Positions 38,935-48,570 of a DNA stretch of 52,500 nt are shown piece after piece. The first letter of the stretch is position 1, and each line of letters opens with the position of its first letter. The stretch is taken from assembly GCA_963575745.1 (NCBI GenBank), contig CAUYUJ010015849.1, positions 341,328 through 393,827 of the forward strand. The letters run 5' to 3'. Source of the stretch: Prorocentrum cordatum (taxonomy: Eukaryota > Sar > Dinophyceae > Prorocentrales > Prorocentraceae). Position numbers and translations under genes: made by a program. The notes beneath the pieces are model-generated. The model saw nothing but the letters and a program-made list of their open reading frames with translations. It was not told the DNA's origin and ran no database searches.

Positions 38935-39300
38935 ACCGCGCGCGCACGTCGAAATCTTCTCACAACCTTCATCACCGACAAGGGGACACGATCATCGTCA
39001 TCGGCGTAATCAGCATCGGCGCCGTCATTGCCCTTGCTGTCATCGTTGCCATCATCGTCGCAAACATCGCTACTATCATCACCGTGTCTGCCGCTGCCAA
39101 CGTCGCCGTGATACAGCGCCCGCCGCGGTCAGCGTAGTCGTGGCCGCGTCGGTCGCGCCAGGCGCCGCTCTGAGCGCGAGCCTGCGCGCGCTAGCGCGGC
39201 CACAGCGACGCACCAGCCAGCGCCAAGCAGCCATGGCAATCGCCGCCACATGGGTTTTGCAAACCAAGTTGCAAGTGGGTGGGTGGGATTTGTGCGCGAG
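38935..39300 (+). repeat. Dispersed repeat family R2, copy 2
   Basis: GCGCGCACGTCGAAATCTTC, ATCATCGTCATCGGCGT, ATCAGCATCGGCGCCGTCAT, GCTACTATCATCACCGTG, CGCCCGCCGCGGTCAGCG, CACCAGCCAGCGCCAAGCAG and GGTTTTGCAAACCAAGTTGC. Order and spacing follow copy 1 at 35633-36128. Confidence 0.75.
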
Positions 39301-39640
39301 CATGGGAAGTGGTCACGCGCGAGCGAGCCGAATTCACTATCACCACAGAGATTGCACCACATAAGGCGCACATCGAGAGTGCAAGAATCCACTCGTTGGG
39401 TCAACGCTGAAAAACATATAAATGAAGGACCCGCGGCGACGCCGGTGGCGTGCCGAGCCCTGCCCTGGAGGCCGCTCCAGCAAAAAACATTGCAGCACGA
39501 AAGAATTTGATCCGCGCTCCTCGACCCTGCCCCGCCGAGGCGGAGTGCGCCGCGGGCGGCGGGAGCCTCACCCAGAGCTTCCCCGACGGGCAACTGCACG
39601 TCGCTCTGCAGAAAGCGGGTGACCCTGCCAGGGCCACCGC
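39301..39640. other. Unique DNA, no gene assigned
   Basis: Short frames only. The minus strand (39599-39129) has a mixed composition but also crosses the R2 repeat. Confidence 0.3.
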
Positions 39641-39960
39641 CGCCGCCCTTGTCGTAGTCGCCGCCGTAGTCGCCGTCGCAGTCGTCGTAGCCGTCATCGA
39701 AATCGTGTCATCGTAGTTAAACGCTGTCGTCGCCATAGCTGTCGTCATCGTCGTCGCCGCCGCAGCCGTCGTTGGTCGTCGTCTTCCAGCGTCGCCCGTC
39801 GCCGTCGTCGTTACCATCGTGGGCCGTCGTGGGCCGTCGTGGGCCGTCGTCGTCGTCATTGTCGTCGTCATCGTCGTCGTCGCAGTCGTCGCAGTCGTCG
39901 CAGTCGTCGCAGTCGTCCTCGGTCGTCGGCGCCGTCGCCGACGTCGCTGCCGTTGCCGTC
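39641..39960. repeat. (GTC)n/(GTCGCC)n trinucleotide array
   Basis: GTCGTCGCC units with GTGGGCCGTC repeated three times at 39820-39850 and GCAGTCGTC repeated five times at 39882-39920. Frames read Val/Ser/Arg-rich (plus) and Asp/Thr/Arg-rich (minus). Confidence 0.9.
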
Positions 39961-40039
39961 GCCAGCACACGCGCGCGCGCCGAAGAGTGCAGCGAAGGAT
40001 GCGGCGCCGGACGCGTCCGCGAAACGGCGCGGGAGGAGC

Positions 40040-40110
40040 ATAGAATTAGAAATGATCCTCCTCCTCCTCCTCTTCCTCCTCCTCCTCCTCCCTCCTCTTT
40101 GTGCCTGTGG
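40040..40110. repeat. (CCT)n microsatellite
   Basis: CTCCTCCTCCTCCTC runs within a longer pyrimidine-rich strand that continues to about 40350. Confidence 0.9.
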
Positions 40111-40309
40111 GAGCGAGGTCCACGTTGACTTCAAAGCACGGCACTCCTCCTCTTCCATCCCACTCCACAACTCCAATCTTCCCATCCCACTCCCTGCTCC
40201 TCCTACTCCCAGCCTCATCCTATCTTCTCCACTTCCCTCCCCCCTCCTCTTCCTCTTCCTCCTCATCGTCACCCTCCACTACCTCACTCCCTCCTCTCCC
40301 AGCTTCTCT

Positions 40310-40356
40310 TCTCCCCTCTCTCTCTCTCTCTCTTATTTTCCCTGTCTCTATCTCTC

Positions 40357-40413
<57 letters not shown>

Positions 40414-40440
40414 CTCTATCTCTCTCTCTCTTTCTCTCGC
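40310..40440. repeat. (TC)n and (TGTC)n microsatellites
   Basis: TCTCTCTC at 40318-40332 and 40418-40436, with a TGTC run of about twelve units at 40355-40405. Confidence 0.95.
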
Positions 40441-40790
40441 CATGCCGCGCCATAGCTGCGCCTTGCCGTTCGGTGTGTGCACAAGGCATGGTCCCATGGC
40501 CATTCGCCATGGTCCCGGGGCCAAGGAACCGCCCCCGAATGCCCAAATCCATGGGACAACGCAGACACATCAGATCGTCGGAGGCCTGGGCCGCTGCCCG
40601 CAGCGCCTCCCTCCTCCGACTCCCTCGCGAGGGGCGGGAGGGCCGCGGCTGCCCCCTCAGATGCCCCTGGAGGTGGCAGCCGCGCCCAGGCGTTGCGGGC
40701 CTCAGTGTGCAGCGAGCTGCACACAGGACCTCCGCCCCTCGCGCACCCTTTTTGCCACTGGACACCAGAAGGTCTCCAGTGCAGTCAGGA
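40441..40790. other. Unique DNA, no gene seen
   Basis: Includes CATGGTCCCATGGCCATTCG and GCCATGGTCCCGGGGCC, a short duplicated CATGGTCCC. No product recognised. Confidence 0.4.
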
Positions 40791-41280
40791 AAGTGAGGAG
40801 GAGGAGGAGTAGGAGTAGGAGTAGGAGTAGGAGGAGGAGGAGGAGGAGGAGGAGGAGGAGGAGGAGGAGCGCTCCCCGAACGCCCTCCTCCCCACCCCAA
40901 CGACCCCAGCGGCGTCTCGCAGTGGCCCGATCGCACGCACGAGAACGACCGAGTTCCCGCGAAGTGCCAAACTGCAAAGCCCCGCCTTCCCTGCCCCTCC
41001 CGTGCATGGTGTCGGCGTGCACGGGCTGGTCGACGGCTCCTGTGGTCCCGACCAGTGCGGAGAGGGCGGGTGCGGGAAAGGCAGCGGGCGCGAGGAGGAG
41101 AGGAAGGGGGCGGAAGGAGGAGGGGGAGGGGGGGGGAAAGGAGGCAGGGGGGAGGAGGCTCCGAGGGAGGGAAGGGGAGAGGGGGATGGGAAGGAGGGGG
41201 AGGCGGGGAAGGAGGGACGGGTGTGGAGGGGAGGCAAAAAGTGGAGGAGGAGGAAGAGGACCAGAAGGAGGATCGCCACA
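40791..41280. repeat. Polypurine tracts flanking a unique stretch
   Basis: GAGGAGGAG and GAGTAGGAGTAGGAG units at 40795-40870, unique DNA at 40871-41050, then GGGGAGGGGGGGGG-type purine tract at 41060-41275. Confidence 0.85.
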
Positions 41281-41619
41281 GGTTGTGGCCGCGCGACTGC
41301 AGGGCCCCAGATCTCCTACGCCCGGTCGGCGACTCCGCGAGCTCTGCTCGAGACCAGGCTGCTGCCCCTCATGCGGTGCTGCACGCCCCCCTTCTTTCCA
41401 CGGTTTTCGGGTCCTCACACTTCTGGTGGTATCCTGGAGGATATGCGTTAATCTGCCCCTCTGCCCAAAACTTCTTCTCCTCGTGCCCTTGCTCCTGTGC
41501 AGGAAGCCACATGACAGGCTGCATCGGATTTGGCGTTGCAGGAGACTTGATGATGGGTGTTCTGGCGCAAACTTGATCATCCTGTTCTCTGATGCCTCCT
41601 CCTTGATCCTTCCTGCCTT

Positions 41620-41675
41620 TTCCCTCCCCCTCCTCCTCCTCCTCCTCCTGCTCCTCCTGCTCCTCCTGCTCGATT
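41620..41675. repeat. (CCT)n microsatellite
   Basis: CTCCTCCTCCTCCTCCTGCTCCTCC; it lies just before the protein-like end of the long plus frame. Confidence 0.9.
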
Positions 41676-42046
41676 GCCATTTGGACTCACGGCCGCTCGG
41701 GCGCACGCGCTCGGAGGATTGTGCCCAATGCGACTGGCGCTCGCTCGAGATCTTCGCAACGGAACGCAGACTTCGACGGGAGCGCGCCCACTCTTCGGCG
41801 GACCGCGACATCACAAACCTCTCCCACGAGCGGGACAAGATCCAGAAGGCGCGCGAGCGCCTCATCACGGCGATCGGCGAGCTGGTCAATCGGTTGATCG
41901 CGAGCGTCCCTGCACTGGCAGCGCTCTAGCAGGGCGACTGCCGCGGCGCAAGGACGAAGAGGGCGCAGCACTACGAACTGGTAAAGCCTCGGGCAGCGCA
42001 CTGACAGCCCCCCTCAGGTAGTCCTGGCTGGCCTCAACAAGCCCCC

Positions 42047-42349
42047 ATGAATAGTCTGGGGCGGTCTCTGGCACCCGGACCCTGGGGCGCGGGCTGTCTC
42101 TGCGCAGCCCGAAGCCTTCACACGACGAGCGCCTCGGAGTGCCTGGCGCGGCACCACTCACGCTGCGCGCGGGTGCCTCTGAGCTCGTGCCGCCATTCGC
42201 AAACTTGGGTCTGCCCGCTCTGTGGGTCATTGGAGCAATTCGGCCGTCCGCCTCGCGACGAACGTGCACGACGGCGGGGAGGCTGGCAGGCGCCCGTAAA
42301 CGGCCGGGCTCACACTCTGCTGGAGACGCTGCTGCCCCCTTCTCTCTGA
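42047..42349 (+). CDS. Short frame with PHD/RING-like cysteine spacing, tentative
   Basis: A 100-codon plus frame. Residues about 17-60 carry a C-x-C pair and then C-x4-H-x2-C followed, about 16 residues on, by WVC-x2-C (ECLARHHSRC; TWVCPLCG). That is the second half of a PHD or related zinc finger. Such fingers occur at the N-terminus of some LINE proteins and in many chromatin proteins. The first Cys pair is not properly spaced, and no neighbouring exon was recognised. It lies about 120 bp after the end of the protein-like 41700-41929 stretch on the same strand, but in another frame. Confidence 0.25.
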   Translation: MNSLGRSLAPGPWGAGCLCAARSLHTTSASECLARHHSRCARVPLSSCRHSQTWVCPLCGSLEQFGRPPRDERARRRGGWQAPVNGRAHTLLETLLPPSL

Positions 42350-42588
42350 GGAAGCAGCTCCTGCGAAGTCCTCGTACGAACGGTCCAGCGCTGTTATGTC
42401 ATCAAGGGGCAATTACGCCAGGGGCGTGGCACCAGATCAGGCCAGACTACGCCCGCGATTCAGTTGGAATGCACGGGATTAAGCCTGATTAGACGAGATG
42501 TTGCTGGATTGGGCCGGATTTCGACCACTGATATACCTGTGCCGATGCGGAAATTACATCCAAGGTCCCAGTAGCTGCATCCTGGTAA

Positions 42589-42825
42589 TGCCGAAGACAA
42601 TCACCGAAGCAACGCGCCGTCGGAAAGGCTGCCGCTGACTCGCTGACAGAGCAGCAGTCCAAGGATCAGGCCGCCGAGGACACCGCGGAGCGGACCGAGG
42701 AATCCAGCACGGAACCCCCGCAGGCGGCTGGAACGGCACAGGTGGTCGAGGCGGCCTCAGACAAAGCTGCGGCGGCTCAATTGGGACGCGCGCAAATCGT
42801 CGAGCTCCAGCGAGAGAGCCGCTGA
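42589..42825 (+). CDS. Acidic Ala/Glu-rich open segment, possible exon
   Basis: The frame reads AVGKAAADSLTEQQSKDQ and TEESSTEPPQAAGTAQVVEA and ends LGRAQIVELQRESR at a TGA, 42823-42825. It is open back to a TAA at 42586-42588 and lacks a good ATG. Low-complexity but balanced in acid, amide and Ala, unlike the Arg/Pro frames of repeat DNA. It may be the last exon of an acidic disordered protein. No family recognised. Confidence 0.25.
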   Translation, partial: CRRQSPKQRAVGKAAADSLTEQQSKDQAAEDTAERTEESSTEPPQAAGTAQVVEAASDKAAAAQLGRAQIVELQRESR

Positions 42826-42939
42826 ACGGCACGAGACGCTCAGCACGGCGGCCAGGCAAGGAGTCGTTGGGAGCGAGGCCCTTTGTATATCAACCCCCGT
42901 TTACCTCCCCCCCTGCACCAAGGGTATCCACTCCAACTC

Positions 42940-43560
42940 GTTTCTCCTCCTCATCCTCATTTACCCCATCCTGACCCGCGGCCTCCTCCTCCTCCTCCTC
43001 CTCCTGCTATCCTCCACTCCTGTCCCTCATAAACGACTTGTCGCTGTCGTACCCCGAAACGTGTCCAATGTATGGTCCTGAAGCTTGAAAGCTTGAAGCT
43101 TACAACTGTGTCAAGGGAAACTCGTAAATAATGTGTAACACTCGATTTCAGAACTTTCAGCATCGTGACGGGTTCGTGGGGCTCAAACCCCGGGAACGGT
43201 TTTCTGTCATGACTTGGGATTGCCAGGAGGCAATATTCACCTTGATTCGTGGTGCTCAAGTTCCAGGAACGGCGTTTTGGCACGACTTAGGATTTTGAGA
43301 CCGCAGCAGTCACGTTGATTCGCGGAGTTGCATCCCAGGAAAGGCTATGTGGCAGACGTGGCAATCCTCAGACGGATGTCGTTAAATGGGGCACCTTCCG
43401 TTGCATACAATCTTGTACGGGTCCTATGAAGGAACATGTTGAGGAGGGTTTACTGCAACATCAGAGATGCGGTTTGGATTTATACGCGTTCTGGTCCGTC
43501 TTCTCCTCCACATCCTCCTCCAGACATCCTCTTCCACCGCCGTGAATCCCCATCTTCCTT
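42940..43560 (+). repeat. Macro-repeat, unit 1
   Basis: Order of parts: (CCT)n at 42985-43010; CTGTCGTACCCCGAAACGTG at about 43043; three copies of a roughly 76-bp repeat at about 43160-43345 (ACGTTGATTCGCGG, CCCAGGAA, GGCACGACTTAGGATT); TCCTATGAAGGAACATGTTG at about 43422; CTGGTCCGTCTTCTCCTCC at about 43490 leading into a new pyrimidine tract. The parts recur in the same order in unit 2. Confidence 0.6.
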
Positions 43561-44560
43561 TCATTCCGCCCTCACTCCCCCCAACCCGCCTTCGGATTTC
43601 CTCTTTTTATTTTGCGTAGGCGCTGGTTGGTTAACCGTGGCGTCAATGTGCAGTCCTCCACTCTTTTTGCTGATGAATAACTATTCCCTGTCGCACCCCG
43701 AGACGCGTCGGCAGGGCGGGCGGGGCATTTCGCATGAGACTCCCTCATCGCTTATGATCTTTTAACCTGAAAGTTGCACACACCTCACGTATGGAAGGCG
43801 GGCGGTGTTCAAAACATGGCCTCGCCTTAGCGCAGCGCACATTCGTCTGAAACGTTTGCAAGGTTTTCACAAAATGGAGGGCGGCTCATTTTCAAAATAA
43901 GGCTCTTGCATTAGCGTCGAGCATATTCGTCCTAAACGTCTGCAACATTCTCTCGGGTGGAGGGCGGGCGGTTTTCAAAATGTGGTTCTCGCATTAACGC
44001 AGAGCACATTCGTCTTGGAGGGTTGCAAGAGCTCCACTCATGGAAGCCAGCTCTTTTCCAATATTTGGCTCTCGCCTTCGCGCCGCGCACATTCATCTGA
44101 AACGGTTACAGGAGCACGGATGAACAGCGGCTCTTTTACAAAATGTGGCTCTCGCCTAAGCGCCGGCACAATCGTCTTAAACGCTTCACGGTTCTTCACG
44201 GAGTCCTATGGTTGACGTATCACAAGGACTGTTTGGGCATGGTGTGGGACTGTCAGGGCGCCAGTCACGTGGATTCGCTGTGTTGACGTCCCAGGAATGG
44301 TGTTCTGGCACGACTCAGGATCACTTCCCCCATTTATTGTTTAAAGAGATGTTGTAGGCGCCTATGAGAAGGGAACTTGGAGAGAGGGTGTATTGTAATA
44401 TCGTTGGGAAGTCTTGGGCTTGCCCTGGTCCTCGTCCTTCTCCTCCTCCTCCTTCTCATCTTCCTCGTCCTGCTGCTGCTGCTCCTCCTCCTCCTCCTCC
44501 TCCTCCTCCTCCTCATCCTCCTCCTCATCCTCCTGCTGCTCCTCCTCCCCACTCCCGCCC
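43561..44560 (+). repeat. Macro-repeat, unit 2, with inserted 83-bp array
   Basis: CCTGTCGCACCCCGAGACGC at about 43688 corresponds to the start of unit 1. Then come five copies of an 83-bp repeat at about 43790-44200 (anchor CACATTCGTCTGAAACG at 43838, 43922, 44005, 44088 and 44167, with TCAAAATGTGGCTCTCGCC). Next is one copy of the roughly 76-bp repeat at 44255-44325 (CACGTGGATTCGCTG, CCCAGGAATGG, GGCACGACTCAGGAT), then CCTATGAGAAGGGAACTTGG at about 44360 and CCTGGTCCTCGTCCTTCTCC at about 44420, and finally a (CCT)n array at 44440-44550. Confidence 0.6.
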
Positions 44561-45230
44561 GCACCGGTCCCCCATCGCCTCCGTCGGCAGTGATGGCGGC
44601 CAGCTCCACCTGCCGGACGAAGGTGGGGGCCAAGGCGGCGGGCCTGGCCTCGGCCAGGCCCCAGCGCAATCGCCCCCACCCCAAGGAGGAAGATGAGCAG
44701 CAGGGGGAGGAGGGGAGGCAGGAGGAGCATAGCCAGGAGAAGCGAAGGACACAAAAGCGCGCAGACGAGAGGCGCGCAGGACGAGGAAGGGTGAGCAGGA
44801 GCTGTCGCATTCGGGGGGTGGCGCACGAAACCGAAGCCCCATCGAAAAAAGTCGTGCGCTCGGTGAGGGGAAACAGAAGGAGTAGCGGAAGGGGACGGGA
44901 AGGCGATTCACAGACGGAGCGAGCGACGACGATAACGAGGAGGAGAAAATCTGTTTCGGGTTGCGGCCAGGAGATCTTGTCAGAGTTTCCTCTGGGACGC
45001 GATTATCCCCCCGGGTTGCCGCACTCCTGCTTCAGCGGATCGCATCGCGAGGGCTAGGCTTGACCTCCTGCCAAACGAGGCTGTAGCCCAGGTCTGCGTG
45101 GCCGCTCGCGCGGTTGCAGCATGGCTATTCCACGCTGACGCGTTGATCGCGGACATGCGCATCCAGCCGTTCGCACAATTCTGCTCCATTTCTTTTTTTC
45201 CACTCATGCGCGAAGCTAGAGCGTCCTAAA
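44561..45230. other. Unique DNA, no gene assigned
   Basis: A purine-rich stretch at 44690-44770. A 75-codon minus frame (45207-44980) has a mixed composition (AINASAWNSHAATARAATQTW) but no known domain. Confidence 0.3.
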
Positions 45231-45856
45231 CCCTCACCGTCGCGAAGCAAGACTGTCCTGGGCGTCCCTGGGTCGGCCCCTTGGAATTATGTGAAACAAA
45301 AGCGCGCCAAGCCCCTATATGCCGCCACGCTGGTTCCGGGCAGGCTGTGCTGTCCGGTGGAAGGGGGCGAGGAATGGAGAAGCAGGCAGACGACGACGAA
45401 CGCCCGGGCGGGAGGCCAGGGCCAGCGGGGCGGGCGGGCAGGCAGAAGACGGGCCATGCGGAGACAGCAGGCAGGGAGCAGGAGGAAAGGAAAGGGAGGG
45501 AAGCAACAAGCAGAAGCGAAGGGAGGGGGAGGAGGGGGAGGAGGACAAGGAGGAGAGAAAGCAGCGGCCGCAAGCAGACAGGCCGGGCCAGGGGCCGGGA
45601 GAGACGAGCCGCCCGCGACGAGGCCGCGGACCCTACGGCGGCGACCTGGGCGGGGTGGCCGCCCGAACCCAGCGCGATGCGGCTTGGTGGGGATTGCCCT
45701 CTGCGGGGTCCATCCACCGCCCCGCCGGGGAAAGGCCGGGCGGCGCGTGGGAGGGGTCGCCGGCGCGACGTTGGCGAAAGGGCGAGGGGGGCGCCCGCGC
45801 TGCCCAGCAAGGGCGGGGGGGGGGGGCGGGGGGCGCTAGGCAGCGCAGGGGGCACC
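45231..45856 (-). other. Possible LINE 3' UTR, GC/purine-rich
   Basis: Lies downstream of the stop of the second LINE frame (45857) on the minus strand. G-rich plus strand with GGAGGGGGAGGAGGGGGAGG at 45520-45550. A weak T7 at 45193-45199 is the nearest poly(A)-like candidate and is too short to be convincing. Plus frames of up to 302 codons are Arg/Gly/Ala-rich and not credible. Confidence 0.3.
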
Positions 45857-46916
45857 TCACACGGCGTCTGCCGTGGAGGCCGCCGCGGCCGCGGCCAGGC
45901 GGGCCGCCAGGGTCTGAAGGCGCCGCAACACCGCCCGCGCGTTCTCCTTGTGCAGGGAGACGGAAAGTCGCTGTGCATGTTGGTCCGCAACCAGTGCGGC
46001 GTCTTCCCCCGTGGCGTCAGCCACCAGCTTGGCCAGGACCCCGAAGGCCCTGCGTGCCTCGCGGCCCCACCCGCCGCCGTGGGCTTCCACCACCATGGGG
46101 AGGAAAGTGAAGCCCTGTGCCGCGCAGAGCCGCGCGGTGTCCTGGTGCTGCCTTTTGAACTCCTCGTACCGCTCCGTCGCTGCGCTTGACGAAGCGGCCG
46201 ACGCGGCGAGGAGATCGGCGCGCAACCTTGACGTGGCGGCAAAGTCCCAGGCGGCCGCCGTGCCGTTGCGCCACCGCGGCAGGTAGACGTCGGCAGGGCG
46301 GCGGCCGTTGTCGTCCACCTGGGGCCCGCCCTGCTCGCCCCCGGGGGTGGCCTCCCCGGCGGGGGCGCGCGGGTAGCAGCCCCGGGCGCTCCAACTCCGC
46401 CCCGGCGTGGCCAGCGGCCAGGGCGTCGAAAAAGGCCTGGTTGCGCAGGGCGTTGTGGCGTTTGGTCCGGTCGCCGCGGCAGGCGCAGACCAGGGCGTGG
46501 TCGCAGAAAACGTCCATCACCTCGCCACAGGCTGGGCAGAAACACTCCTCCTGCAGGAGCTGGACTCGCAGCCGCCTCTGCAGGCCGACCTGCATGAGGC
46601 CGTGCGGGAAGGCGGCGCCGGTGGCCTCGCAGGGCGGCGCCTGGAGCCACGCGGCCGCGCCTGGGGCTTGCACCAGAGAGAAGTGCGCCTTGCCGGCCAG
46701 GGTGGAGCCCGCCAGAAGTCCGTCGAGCGAGGCGCTGTCCACCGCGTCGGAGAGGGCCTTCTGGTTGCCGTGCTGCGCGTGGTCGAACACCACCCGGTCG
46801 GCGTCCCGCGCGACTGCGTTGTGGGCCTGCACTGCAGCCGCAAGGCTACCGCCATTGCTTCCGTCGACCGTGCCGACTGGGCGAATTGCAAAAACTGGGT
46901 TGCCAAATTCAAACAT
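45857..46916 (-). pseudogene. LINE C-terminus: CCHC zinc knuckle and RLE-like segment, frameshifted
   Basis: Frame 1 (46916 to about 46361) contains AHNAVARDADRVVFDHAQHG and KALSDAVDSASLDGLL, then a C-x2-C-x9-H-x3-C knuckle (CPACGEVMDVFCDHALVC) and GDRTKRHNALR. Frame 2 (about 46360 to 45857) continues with RRPADVYLPRW, an Asp 15 residues later (AWDFAATS), HGGGWGREARRAFGVL and QRLSVSLHKENARAVLRRL, ending at 45857. Both belong to the C-terminal end of LINE polyproteins seen in protists and animals. The order of CCHC knuckle followed by R-P-x-D...D recalls R2-type restriction-like endonucleases, which nick target DNA. A one-base difference in the G5 run at 46361-46365 separates the frames: inactivating mutation or sequencing error. 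No reverse transcriptase lies upstream; the LINE-like sequence stops near 46855, so the copy is 5'-truncated. Confidence 0.8.
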
Positions 46917-47560
46917 GCTGCGGTTGTGCTGGCCATGCGGCGCACGGAACAGACGTTGTTCGGGGCCCGCGTGGCCACTTTGACTTATGAAGGCGTTGCA
47001 CGTGCCCCGAGTTGTTCCTCGGCCGGCTCACAGATAGCGGAAGGGAGGGGGAGGGGGAATCGGAGGAGAGGGCGAAGAAGGAGAGGAGGAAGGGTATAGG
47101 AGGGGTTGAAAAAGGAAAAGATGGATAACCACCTTTCGCGGCCAAACAGCACTGCTGCGCCAAACCCGCCCCATTGCGGGATTTGTTCGGCCGCTCGGCC
47201 GCTGATTTGTTCCGGTCGTAGGAATGCTTACGGCCACGAACAAAAACTTGGGCTCTGGGTGGCCCCCCACCGTCAGACAGCTTCCCTGAGAGCTCCTTCA
47301 GCACTTCTGAAACTTTGGCGCGACAAAGATGGAGGAGGAGGATCCAGCGGCACCAAGCAGCAACACCAGTGAGCAGAAGCAGCAGCAGCAGCAGCCCCGC
47401 AGCAAGACGCGTTGACCCCCCCGAGAGAAACCGCTCATGCCACTTCGGCCAGACGTCTTGGACGAAGCCCACGGGTTCACTCTAGTCTCTACTACATTGC
47501 AGGGCCCACTGCGTGCCAGAAGGGCGCAGGCTCCAATGTCTCAAAACCGCTTCGGGCTGG
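46917..47560. other. Unique DNA, no gene assigned
   Basis: Contains a GGAGGGGGAGGGGGAATCGG purine tract at 47041-47100 and a CAG-type run (AGCAGAAGCAGCAGCAGCAG) at 47374-47396. A 187-codon minus frame is Leu/Ser/Pro-rich and looks artefactual. Confidence 0.35.
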
Positions 47561-47561
47561 C

Positions 47562-48570
47562 CCCGGGCCGCCCCGGGCCGCCCAGGCAGGCTCCAGGACA
47601 TGTCGGGAGGGCCCCCAGAAGCCCCCAAGACGGCCCCGGAGAGCCCCGGCACGCTTAAAGATGGGCCCAAGACGCCCGAGATTCGCCCCAGGCGGCCCAA
47701 GAGGCGTCCAAGACGCCCGAAGAGGCCTCCCAAGAGGCCTCCCAAGAGGGCCCCGAGCGACAGAAATCGTCGATTTCTACTGTGTTTTTCGATGTTTTCG
47801 GCCTCCTCGCCTCTTCGGCTTCCCGACGCTCCAAGACGGCCCAAGAAGTCCCCCCGACCGCTCCAAGACGGCCGAAGAGGACCCCAAGAGAGCCCCAAGA
47901 CGGGCCAGGAGGGCCCCCAGACGGTCCCAAGACGCCCAGGACGGCCCCAGGACGGCCCAGGAGGCGCCCAAGACGGCCCAAGAGGCACCCAAGACGGCCC
48001 CAGGAGCGGCCCAAGACGGCCCAAGACAGCCCAAGAGGCGCCGAGGCGGGTCTCAGACGGCCCCAAGACGGCCCAAGAGGCACCCAAGACGGCCCGAGAG
48101 GGCCCTAAGAGCCCCCCCGGGAGGCCCAAAAGAAGGCCGAAGAGGCTCCGAAACGGCCCCCACGAAGCCTTCAGTGCCTTCAGAATTCCCTCCAGGAGCG
48201 GGGGAGCGGACGAGAGGCGACAGGCATATCGCAGGCAAAAACGCTCCAAGAGATCCCCAAACGGCCCCCACGAAACCCTAAGTGGCTTCAGAATTGCTTC
48301 CAGGAGGGGGGGAGCGGACGAGAGGCGACCGGCATATCGAAGGCACAAAAGAACAATGTTGGACGCTCCGAGGGCCTTCGATGTTTCTCCGTTGGGGAGA
48401 GTCGTCGTAGGATCGACGATTGCCGACCGAGGGCAGCGAATCCAGTGGAGGCCCAAGAGGCCCCCAGGAGCCCAAAAGAGATCCCCAAGAGGTGCCACGG
48501 GTCTTAAAAACTGCTTCGAAGCGACCGCACTTCTCAGGCTCACATCACCTTGGTGGGAGCCCGAGTGAAG
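47562..48570 (+). repeat. GGCCC/AAGA dispersed element, copy D, with internal duplication
   Basis: Left arm at 47570-47755. Core at 47760-47835 (ACAGAAATCGTCGATTTC, GATGTTTTCGGCCTCC, CGGCTTCCCGACGCTCCAAG). Right arm at 47836-48145. After it, a segment of roughly 85-90 bp (CGGCCCCCACGAAGCCTTCA, GTGCCTTCAGAATT, GGGGGAGCGGACGAGAGGCG, CAGGCATATCGCAGGCA) occurs at 48150 and again at 48262. A related piece (GCTTCGAAGCGACCGC) is at 48514 and another at 49489. Open frames up to 522 codons on minus are by-products. Confidence 0.8.

Larger units (their letters stand above)
39839..41929 (+). other. Longest open frame (696 codons), mostly repeat-derived
   Basis: The frame crosses (GTC)n, a (CCT)n block at 40045-40110, a pyrimidine region, (TGTC)n at 40357-40405, a (GAG)n block at 40795-40870 and a GGGGAGG tract at 41060-41275. 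Most of it is therefore translated simple repeat: Leu/Ser/Cys/Val runs, then Arg/Ser runs, then Gly/Arg runs. Only the last 75 or so residues (41700-41929) look natural: charged, probably helical, with SADRDITNLSHERDK and ERLITAIGELVNRL, ending at TAG 41927-41929. That end could be a terminal exon. The whole frame is unlikely to be one protein. Confidence 0.3.

Noticed and set aside
43150-43200. tRNA-like TGGGGCTCAAACCCCGGG segment
   Set aside because: It lies inside the 76-bp tandem repeat. I could not fit acceptor, D and anticodon arms around it.
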